A stretch of DNA of 18,050 bases from CBDUEV01 sp965366365 (lineage in GTDB: Bacteria; Actinomycetota; Acidimicrobiia; Spongiisociales; JAENVV01). This document shows positions 1-7,300 of the stretch, one piece after another (positions within the stretch are counted from its first letter, which is position 1; each line of letters starts with the position of its first letter). A program made the position numbers and the translations under genes. Below the pieces are notes generated by a model. That model had not been told where the DNA came from, did not search any database, and saw only the letters and a list, made by a program, of their open reading frames with translations. The DNA lies in contig CBDUEV010000057.1 in the NCBI GenBank assembly GCA_965366365.1, forward strand, positions 1 through 18,050, read 5' to 3'.

Positions 1-989
1 AACGGGCCGAACATGAACATGTCGGGACCGCCGCTGATTCCGGCTTGCGTCTCGCAGAGCGGCTCACCCGGCCAGTGCTCGGCGATGACCTCCGAGAACG
101 ACGGCAGGTCCGAATCAGGTGCAGCGACCGGCGGCGGTGCAGTGGCGCCTCCGCAATGGTCGGCGACGTAGGCGTCGACCGCCTCAAAGGGCAGGTTGCC
201 CTCCTGCACGAGGACGTCCATGGCGGCTGACGCCTCCGGGTCGTCCATGACCGCTGAGAAGTCCCAGTCGGCGGCGCGGAGCAACGCCACGAACTCCCGA
301 TACCAGTCGGCCACCGCCTGGGTCTCGGCTTTGATGTCGGCCGGAGCCAGGGTGGCGAGTTCGTCGTAGCGGAGCTGGTGCTCCTGGCGCCAGGCGTCCT
401 CCTCGTCGGGGGATGCGAAGTCGGGCACCACGGTGTCGATGATATCGGCGTACAGGCTGCAGAACTCGGACGCCTCCGCTGTGGCGGCGACCGCGGCCGT
501 CTCTTCAGCGGCGGGCGCAGCCGCCGAGCCGAGCACTTCGAGCGTGCCCGAGGAGCGGACCATCAGCCTGGTCCCGGCCTCGTAGCGCTCGCCAAACAGG
601 TCGAGGCCGCCGGGGCCGATATCCATGCAGAGTCCGGGAGTGAGTTCCATCCAGGACTCCTGAACCGCGAACGACGAGCCCGCGCGGGCGGTCATGCCGC
701 TCACCAGCTTGAACTCGCCGGCCAGGACCTCGACCTTGATCGGTTCGCTGGCACCGGCCACGTTGGCGGTGAGCAGGATCAGGTTGTCGGGATCCGCCAT
801 CGTGGTGGTGGTGGGTGCCACCGTCGTGGTCGTGGTCGCTTCGGCGGTGGGAGGGGCGACGGTCGTGGCCACGCCGGTAACGGTGGGCGCTGCCTCCTCG
901 GCAGCGCCGTCAGAACTGTCGCCGCCGCACGCTCCAAGGGTCATCGTCAACAAGGCGACGGACAGTGCAACCCCGAGCGTTCGGTGCAT
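1..989 (-). CDS. Secreted lipoprotein with Thr-rich linker, C-terminus cut by window edge
   Basis: The frame is open from ATG at 989 to the left edge, giving 329 codons with no stop, so the C-terminus lies outside the window. The start is supported by GGAGG (996-1000) six bases upstream. The N-terminus is a short lipoprotein signal with lipobox LGAC (Cys21). A Thr/Val/Pro/Ala-rich tether follows (about residues 30-65), which is typical of lipid-anchored actinobacterial proteins. The folded part has a beta-rich stretch (about 70-145), an Ala/Glu-rich spacer, then a helical segment (about 165-275) bounded by two Cys residues (EFCSLY and DHCGG). I recognise no named family and assign no enzymatic function. 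It is transcribed divergently from the lipoprotein at 1131, with a 141-bp shared upstream region. The export and anchoring call is firm; the role is unknown. Confidence 0.85.
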   Translation of the reverse strand, partial: MHRTLGVALSVALLTMTLGACGGDSSDGAAEEAAPTVTGVATTVAPPTAEATTTTTVAPTTTTMADPDNLILLTANVAGASEPIKVEVLAGEFKLVSGMTARAGSSFAVQESWMELTPGLCMDIGPGGLDLFGERYEAGTRLMVRSSGTLEVLGSAAAPAAEETAAVAATAEASEFCSLYADIIDTVVPDFASPDEEDAWRQEHQLRYDELATLAPADIKAETQAVADWYREFVALLRAADWDFSAVMDDPEASAAMDVLVQEGNLPFEAVDAYVADHCGGATAPPPVAAPDSDLPSFSEVIAEHWPGEPLCETQAGISGGPDMFMFGP

Positions 990-1101
990 GCGGTACCTCC
1001 AGTCCCACGTCCATGGTCGCGCCCTCCCCCCGGGGCCATGAGAGGCTTCCGACCCTTGCACTGGCAACGACGGTGGTCCTCGCTGGGTGGAGACTCTCTG
1101 A

Positions 1102-1124
1102 TATCGTCTCGGCTCGACGGAGGG
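1102..1124 (+). promoter_or_regulatory. Possible -10 (TATCGT) and Shine-Dalgarno for the TTG-start lipoprotein
   Basis: TATCGT (1102-1107) resembles an actinobacterial TANNNT -10 element. GGAGGG (1119-1124) lies six bases before TTG at 1131 and decides that start. No convincing -35 is visible. The rest of the 990-1130 divergent region shows nothing else I can support. Confidence 0.4.
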
Positions 1125-1130
1125 TGCGGT

Positions 1131-2234
1131 TTGCGGAGACGCCGGTGGTTGGTGGTGGGAGCGGCGATGGCAGTGATACTGTCCAGCTGTGCCGGTTCTG
1201 GAAGCGCGTCCACCACCACCGCCCCGACGCCGACGACGGTCGCCACCTCGAGTCCGACCACAACGGTTGCCCCGACCTCCACCGTGACGGTCTCGCCTCC
1301 CGACTCGCTCGACATCGAGGCGATCTGCGCAATACTGACGAATCAACCCTACGAAGCCCGAAAGGCGGCCATCGCCGACGTTGCCGACCGAACCGCCCTG
1401 GCGGCCGCCTGCGGCGCCGAGCTCACGGTGCTCGAAGAGGCGCTGGCGGTCGAACAGGCCACCTCGTCGATAGAAGCCATGGACTTCACCTACCTCGACG
1501 ACGGTTTGACCTGCTCGACATCCGGTTTCGAATGGACCGCCACCAACACCTTCGACGTGGCCGTCGGCGTCTACATTTCGGCCAGCTTGAGCCGGCCGGT
1601 CGGAGACGACGGTGACGTCGAGACCGTCGGCTCGCCTGAGCCACAGGTCGCTTGGCGGATCGAGCCGGGAGGAACCGTCGTGCTCGCCGGCTCCTTCCTC
1701 GAACACGAAGGGGAATACCCCAACTGTTCGATCAAAGGTCATCTCTTCCTGGCCGATGATCCGAATCTTCCCGGTGATGCATCCACCCCGGGCGTCGAGA
1801 TTCCCGATGGCCTCGACGCCACGCTGTGGATCGGGGAGCTCTTCGCACGAGAAGACGCATACCAGCAGTCGTTCAACCCTCACCTCGTGGCACCGTTCGA
1901 AGACCTGCGAAGTGTCGCTTATCGCGGGCTCGTGGAGAAGTCCTCGACGGAGAAGCCCTGGATTCTGGTAGACGGCACGAAGGACGTGAACACCTGTTGG
2001 ATCTTCAGCTCGCCCGATGACGCCCATGTTGCCCTGATCTACGAACGATCTACGACCGATCACACCTACGAGCGGGAGGGAGAAACGTCGGAGTCCGAAG
2101 CCTCTGAACGACTCGCCGTAGGCGTGTTCCGGCGCGCCCAGGACGGTGGCTGGCGATGGCTCGGCACGGGGCTCACCCTCGACCTGGGTGACATCACCGA
2201 TTGTGCCGGATTGTCGGAGACCCAAGCTACGTGA
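1131..2234 (+). CDS. Secreted lipoprotein of unknown function
   Basis: A 367-residue protein is predicted from TTG at 1131. This start is chosen because GGAGGG sits six bases upstream and the N-terminus then reads as a basic cluster (RRRR), a hydrophobic stretch and the lipobox LSSC (Cys20). A longer open frame extends upstream, but it runs antisense through the neighbouring lipoprotein and lacks a signal peptide. After the anchor comes a Thr/Pro/Ser-rich tether (about residues 24-60). The mature part is acidic and contains scattered Cys residues. I recognise no domain with confidence. A middle segment (about 125-200) could be a beta-sandwich, since it alternates beta-like strands around FEWTATNTFDVAVGVYISA. 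The stop is 27 bp from the convergent VapC stop, with no clear terminator between them. Confidence 0.8.
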   Translation: MRRRRWLVVGAAMAVILSSCAGSGSASTTTAPTPTTVATSSPTTTVAPTSTVTVSPPDSLDIEAICAILTNQPYEARKAAIADVADRTALAAACGAELTVLEEALAVEQATSSIEAMDFTYLDDGLTCSTSGFEWTATNTFDVAVGVYISASLSRPVGDDGDVETVGSPEPQVAWRIEPGGTVVLAGSFLEHEGEYPNCSIKGHLFLADDPNLPGDASTPGVEIPDGLDATLWIGELFAREDAYQQSFNPHLVAPFEDLRSVAYRGLVEKSSTEKPWILVDGTKDVNTCWIFSSPDDAHVALIYERSTTDHTYEREGETSESEASERLAVGVFRRAQDGGWRWLGTGLTLDLGDITDCAGLSETQAT

Positions 2235-2261
2235 GCGTCAGATCCCCGGACCAGGCACCCT

Positions 2262-2633
2262 TCATATCACGGGGACCTCGTAGGCGGCGAAGACCGAATC
2301 GACGGTGGCGATGGTGAGGCCTTCACTGGTGGCTTGGGCGATCAGCATCCGATCGAAAGGATCGCGGTGATGCTCCGGAAGCTGACCTGCCAAGGAGGCG
2401 TGCCGCCACGTGATGGGCAGTTCCTCAAAATGGCACTCTGCCAGCACCTCGTCGAAGTCGTCTGGCGCAGTCAGCTTGCCCAGGCTCGATTTGATGGAAA
2501 TCTCCCAGGCCGACACGGGGCTGACCCACACACCTGTGCGGGGATCGGCGATTCGTCGGCGGAGTTCGGTGCTCAGTTCTTCGGCGTCGGCCAGCCACCA
2601 CAGCAGCACGTGGGTGTCGAGGAGCAAGTTCAC
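2262..2633 (-). CDS. vapC: VapC-family PIN-domain ribonuclease toxin
   Basis: A 123-residue PIN-domain protein, the usual VapC length. The acidic metal-binding set is visible: Asp6 (LLLDTH), Glu44 (SAWEISIK), Asp94 (RDPFDRMLIAQA) and Asp112 (ATVDSVF). In this family these residues bind Mg2+/Mn2+ for RNA cleavage; the target RNA cannot be read from sequence. The start is GTG at 2633, and its GTGA overlaps the stop of the upstream antitoxin gene by 4 nt, the standard translational coupling of toxin to antitoxin. The N-terminal pattern with DTHVLLWWL is characteristic of the VapC branch paired with Phd/YefM-type antitoxins. All four acidic residues are present, so the toxin looks intact. Confidence 0.93.
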   Translation of the reverse strand: MNLLLDTHVLLWWLADAEELSTELRRRIADPRTGVWVSPVSAWEISIKSSLGKLTAPDDFDEVLAECHFEELPITWRHASLAGQLPEHHRDPFDRMLIAQATSEGLTIATVDSVFAAYEVPVI

Positions 2634-2854
2634 TGTTCGAACATCTTCTCAACCCTCGGATCCGGAGCGTCGAAGTCGGGGTCGATCGCAACCCTTCCTT
2701 TCCAGAGGCCCGGTCGACGCGGTTCGCTCGGTACGTCGAACGGCACCAGCTTGGCCATGGGTCGGCCGGCCTTGGTGATGACGATCTCCTCGCCGGCAGC
2801 CGCCCGCGCCACCAGCCTGGAAAACTGAGTCTTGGCTTCGTGGATGTTGTACAT
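2630..2854 (-). CDS. Phd/YefM-family antitoxin of the VapC toxin
   Basis: A 74-residue protein from ATG at 2854. Residues 1-40 match the Phd/YefM DNA-binding fold (NIHEAKTQFSRLVARAAAGE, then the IVITKAGRPMAKLVP strand-turn). The C-terminal tail ending in DPDFDAPDPRVEKMFEQ is the type of extension that wraps the PIN toxin in this family. Such antitoxins neutralise VapC and repress their own operon. The start is ambiguous. ATG 2854 matches the usual beginning of the family. ATG 2890 (86 residues) lies exactly six bases after TACGAT and would suit a leaderless transcript. Neither has a Shine-Dalgarno. The stop overlaps the vapC GTG by 4 nt. Confidence 0.88.
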   Translation of the reverse strand: MYNIHEAKTQFSRLVARAAAGEEIVITKAGRPMAKLVPFDVPSEPRRPGLWKGRVAIDPDFDAPDPRVEKMFEQ

Positions 2855-2855
2855 A

Positions 2856-2875
2856 GACTGGACTAAGTCTAGTCC
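2856..2875. promoter_or_regulatory. Inverted-repeat operator candidate of the toxin-antitoxin operon
   Basis: GGACTA (2860-2865) and TAGTCC (2870-2875) form a perfect 6-bp inverted repeat around AGTC. More broadly, 2856-2874 reads GACT-n-GACT-n-AGTC-n-AGTC, a nested two-fold symmetric array. It abuts ATG 2854. On the minus strand it contains TAGACT (2866-2871), a possible -10. Phd/YefM antitoxins bind short palindromes at their own promoter, so autoregulation at this site is a reasonable inference. Confidence 0.55.
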
Positions 2876-2896
2876 GTTCAAGCGTTTCATGTGACA

Positions 2897-2902
2897 ATCG
2901 TA
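2897..2902 (-). promoter_or_regulatory. Leaderless-type -10 (TACGAT) for the antitoxin gene
   Basis: On the minus strand TACGAT is followed by exactly six bases and then ATG at 2890. A TANNNT hexamer 6-7 nt from the start codon is the usual layout of leaderless actinobacterial mRNAs. If used, the antitoxin gains 12 N-terminal residues and the palindrome at 2856-2875 lies inside its coding region. Confidence 0.4.
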
Positions 2903-2932
2903 TCGGGTGGGACCGACAGATTCCCAGGCGGC

Positions 2933-2938
2933 TATCGT
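2933..2938 (+). promoter_or_regulatory. Leaderless-type -10 (TATCGT) for the DUF1444-like gene
   Basis: TATCGT is followed by seven bases and then ATG at 2946. No Shine-Dalgarno precedes that ATG. It faces away from TACGAT at 2897-2902, about 30 bp away, so the two promoters would be back to back. Confidence 0.45.
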
Positions 2939-2945
2939 GCCGGCC

Positions 2946-4121
2946 ATGCCGCTCTTTCGGAGACGAGAAACTGCTTTCGAGGACAAGGTCAAGGCCCTCA
3001 TCGAGGAGGCGGCCGGCCCCGGCGTCGAGGTCGTCTACGACGAGCAACTCGACGCCTTTCGGCATGGTTCGGCGATCACCAACCTCGGCAACTTCCGGCG
3101 GAACTACGACCAAATCGACAAGAGCGACCGAGACGATTGGTTGCGTCAACACGTGCTCGGAATGCTGCAAAGCGCCCTGCCCGAACAGTTGGACGACACC
3201 AGCCACCTCAGCGTGGGGGTGCGGTCTCGCACCTACCTCGAGGCTGCTCGTCTCGCCGCCGGCCTGACCGGTGACGGGCCTCCGGCGGCGATCCCCCATC
3301 GAGTGATCGCCGGCGACCTGGTGGCGGTGATCCTGTGGGACACGCCGACCTCGATGGTCACCCTCGGCGATGACCAGTTCTCCAAGTGGGGCCGCAGCTT
3401 CGATGAGCTGTATCCGATCGCCCTTTCCAACGTGGCCGCCATGGCAGTCGAGGGCTATGCCGCCCTCGACGATCGGACCTTTCGGTTCTTGGGCGGCGAC
3501 GAGTACAACTCGGCCCGGTTCCTGGTCGACGAGATCATGGAGCAGCTGCCGCTCACCGGGGACCTGGTGGTGTGCGTCCCGACCCGCAACACGCTGATCG
3601 TCACGTCGGCTGACGACGCCGCCGGCATGAAGATCGCCTTCGACCTGGCCGGCAACCCGGCCGAGGAGGCGTCGGTGTACTTCAAGCCGATCGTCGGTCG
3701 GAGCCCATCCTGGCGGCTGCTCGAGTTGGACGACACCCATCCCGCCTACGCTGCGTGGGAGCGACTCACCCGCATAGAGGAAGCCGACTCGGCCGCCTCG
3801 GTCAAGGACCTCCTCCAGCAGTCGGTGGGCGAGGAAGTGTTCGTAGCCTCGATCAGCATCTTCGAAGAGCCCCAGTCCGGCAGGCTGCGCACGGTGTGCG
3901 CCTGGACGGAGGGCGTGTCAACGCTGCTGCCCAGAACCGACGCGGTGGCCTTCGTGCGCCCCATCGAGTCAGGCCACGATGTGCGAGAGGCGAGCTGGGA
4001 TTGGGTCACGGAGCACTGCTCTCATCTGATGGAACCCACCGACCACCATCCGCCGCGGTGGCTGGTCGAAGACTTCCCTCCTGCGGACCTCGTCGACACG
4101 CTTCCACCCCCGACCCGCTGA
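2946..4121 (+). CDS. DUF1444 (YtpQ-like) protein with C-terminal extension
   Basis: A 391-residue soluble protein with no signal peptide or membrane segment. ATG 2946 is preferred over the upstream in-frame ATG at 2907 because TATCGT lies seven bases before it. The central part (about residues 85-245) has the succession of motifs seen in DUF1444/YtpQ proteins: a strand before GVRSRTYLEA, AGDLVAVILWD, a segment ending YPIALSNV, then FLVDEIMEQLPLTGDLVVCVPTR. The biochemical role of that family is not established. Residues after about 250 form an extension beyond the roughly 270-residue bacillar YtpQ. The gene is monocistronic, between the divergent toxin-antitoxin pair and the surface-protein gene. 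The family call is from recalled motif order, so it is moderate; that it is a real gene is secure. Confidence 0.72.
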   Translation: MPLFRRRETAFEDKVKALIEEAAGPGVEVVYDEQLDAFRHGSAITNLGNFRRNYDQIDKSDRDDWLRQHVLGMLQSALPEQLDDTSHLSVGVRSRTYLEAARLAAGLTGDGPPAAIPHRVIAGDLVAVILWDTPTSMVTLGDDQFSKWGRSFDELYPIALSNVAAMAVEGYAALDDRTFRFLGGDEYNSARFLVDEIMEQLPLTGDLVVCVPTRNTLIVTSADDAAGMKIAFDLAGNPAEEASVYFKPIVGRSPSWRLLELDDTHPAYAAWERLTRIEEADSAASVKDLLQQSVGEEVFVASISIFEEPQSGRLRTVCAWTEGVSTLLPRTDAVAFVRPIESGHDVREASWDWVTEHCSHLMEPTDHHPPRWLVEDFPPADLVDTLPPPTR

Positions 4122-4339
4122 GCCAGAGGGTCGACAACGACCCGGGATCGACCCCTTTCACACTCCCGTCGAGCAAGAACACCTCAAGGTGCCGGCTCAA
4201 CCTCCGATAAGAGCTTCTTGGCAACACTTGGGGCCTGACCCTGAGTGCGGCCGTCCGCTGAGTGGAATCCGGGCTCTTGGTGGGAGCGCCTTCGTTGGCG
4301 GCATGCCCCCCGGGCAGCAAGCCAACCGAAGGAATCCAC
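4122..4339 (+). other. Gene-free leader upstream of the surface-protein gene
   Basis: These 218 bases contain no supported gene. Just after the upstream stop, GGGTCG-ACAA-CGACCC (4128-4143) forms a 6-bp hairpin without a T-tract, which could be a weak terminator. The remainder is GC-rich, with several short complementary segments and no clear promoter hexamers. AAGGA (about 4329-4333) precedes the TTG start at 4340. Confidence 0.4.
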
Positions 4340-7300
4340 TTGTCTTTCTACGTCACGCGGCCTCGCGCCGCCCTCGTTGCACTCGCCATGCTGTTCGGCC
4401 TTCTGGTCCCGGCAACCCTCGCCGCGGAGCCCGCCTCCGCCGCCCTCGTCCCATCGACCGAACTGCTCGCCAACGGCAGCTTCGAAACTGGCGACTTCGC
4501 CGACTGGGAAACGAAGGACATGATCGTTTCCGTCGCCCCGCTGGAAGTGCTCGCCGCACCAGACGTCACACCCACCGACGGCCTCTTTGCGGTCGGCCAC
4601 GGCCTGGATGGTTGTGGTCCCGATACGATCGAGCTTTGGCAGGATGTGTCCATCCCCGCCGGTCATTCGGCGACTCTGACGTTCGACTGGGAGATCAACA
4701 TCATCGATCACCTCGGTTTGGAGGACGCCACGTTCGACGTCGTCGTGGAACCGGTCGGCGATCCTGCGGCGTCGACCACGATCCACACCATTGCGCCCCT
4801 TGACTCTGGAAGCACCAACCCGCAGAGCTCCATGCTCGACATGAGCACCTACGCGGACTCGACCATTCGCGTCAAGTTCGTCACCACGATCCCGGAGTGC
4901 CTCGAGATATCCGGAGACCTGCAGCTCGACAACGTGTCGTTGACCGCAACTGACATCGAAGCCCCGGTGATCACCCTCACCGGTGACAATCCCCAGACCC
5001 TGGAGGTCTTCTCCGAGTACACCGAGCTGGGCGCCACCGTGTCCGACAACGTCGATGCCGATGTGGCCATCGACGGCGACTTCACCGCCGTCGCGCTCAA
5101 CGTGCTTGGCGAATACCCGGTCACGTACAACGCCGTCGACTCGAGTGGCAACGCCGCTGAGCAGGTCATCCGGACGGTGGAAGTGGTCGACACCGAAGCG
5201 CCGGTCATCAGCTTGGTGGGCGGCACCGTCACCGTCGGACTCGGCTCGACCTACATCGACCCCGGCGCCTCGGCAGTCGACAACTACGACACCGAACTCG
5301 AAGTGGACATCAACACCGACGCCGTCGTCACCTCGGAGATCGGCTCCTACGACGTGACGTTCAACGTCGAAGACTCGAGCGGCAACCCCGCCACCCAGCT
5401 CGTCCGCACGGTCAACGTCGTCGACACGACCAGTCCCATCATCACCCTCGTCGGTGGAACCCAATTCATCGAGTTCCCCGCCGAATACGTAGAGCAGGGC
5501 GCCACCGTTTCGGACAACTACGACACCGACCTGGAAATCTTGATCAACAAGGATGCGGTCAACACGTTGGCCCTCGGTGTCTACAGCGTCACCTACGATG
5601 CCACCGATTCGAGCGGCAACCCCGCCACCCAGGTCCTCCGCACCGTGAGGGTGGTCGACACCACTCGTCCCGTGATCACGTTGACCGGAGACAACCCCCA
5701 GATCATCGAAGTCGGCGACACCTACACCGAGCTGGGCGCCACGGCGACCGACAACCATGACACCGATTTGACGGTGGATCCGGACGCAGCCGAGGTCACG
5801 ACGTCCGTCGTCGGCACGTACTCGGTCTTCTATACCGTGACCGACGCGCAGGGCAACAAGGCCGCCACCGTTGCTCGGACCGTCAATGTGGTCGACAGCG
5901 AAGCTCCGGTCATCACGATCGTCGGGGCCGACCCGCAGGAAATCGAAGTGGGCGACCCATACACCGAGCTCGGCGCCACGGTGACCGACAACTACGACAC
6001 CGGACTGACAGCAACCGCTGACCTGTCCGGCCTCGTGATCGGCACGGTCGGTTCGTACACGGTCACCTACAACGCCATCGACGCCGGCCTCAACGCCGCC
6101 CTCCCGGTGACCCGGACCGTCAACGTCGTCGACACCGAAGCACCGATGCTCGTCCTGAACGGTGACCCCGAGGTAACCGTCGAGGTCTACGGCGACTACA
6201 CCGAAGAGGGCGCCACGGCGACCGACAATTACGACACCGAGTTGACCGTGGTGATCGGCGATCTGGAGCTGGATACGACTGTGGTCGGGGAATACACCGT
6301 GACCTATGACGTCTCCGATTCGAGTGAGAACGAGGCCACGCAGGTGACCCGCACGGTCTACGTGGTCGATAGCGAGTCACCGGTGATCACCCTGATCGGC
6401 GGTACTCCCGACGGCACCCAGACCATTGGCGTGTTCCGTCCCTATCTCGAGCTGGGCTCAACCGTTTCAGACAACTACGACAACGACCTGGTTGCTACTG
6501 TCGACACTTCGGGTCTGAACACAGCCGTGGTCGGTTCGTACACGGTTTGGTATACCGCAATCGACTCGAGTGACAACCTGGCCGAGCCGGTCGCCCGAAC
6601 GGTCAATGTGATCGATGACGGTTTCCCGGTGATCACCCTGCTGGGAGATGCAGAGGTCACGATCGAGGTTGGCTCCGGGTACGACGATGAGGGTGCGGTC
6701 GCCGATGACGTCGCCGACGGTCCCTTGACCGAGTTGATCATCGCCTTCGATCCGGTGAACCCCGACGTTGTCGCCACCTATACGGTCACCTACAACGTGA
6801 TCGACTCGGATGACAACGCCGCCACCCAGGTGACCCGAACCGTCAACGTGGTCGACACCACTCCCCCGGTCATCACCCTGAACGGAGCGAACCCACAAGA
6901 CATCGAAGTCGGCACCGCCTATGTCGAGTTGGGAGCAGACGTCTCCGACAATTACGACACCGGACTGGCCGCCACGGTCAACACCGATGCCGTTTTGCTG
7001 GACGTGCTCGGCGAGTACATCGTCACCTACAACGCCATCGACGCCAACGACAACGAGGCCGACGAAGTGACCCGAACCGTCAACGTGGTCGACACCACCG
7101 CCCCCGTCATCACCCTGGTGGGTGACAACCCCCAGGTCATCGAAGTGGGCGGCGACTACGTCGAACTGGGATCCACCGTGTCGGACAACTACGACACCGG
7201 ACTCAGCGCCACCGTCGACATCACCGGCGTCCTGCTCGACACCGTCGGCGAATACACCGTCACCTACAACGCCATCGACGCCAACGACAACGAGGCCGAC

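Noticed and set aside
910..1332. Two long minus-strand frames across the divergent lipoprotein region
   Set aside because: They are antisense to the N-termini of two convincing lipoproteins, lack ribosome-binding sites and have Arg/Pro/Ser-rich compositions typical of shadow frames in high-GC DNA.
4184..5758. A 524-codon minus-strand frame over the surface-protein start
   Set aside because: Same cause: it mirrors the repeat-rich plus-strand gene and shows no domain or start context.
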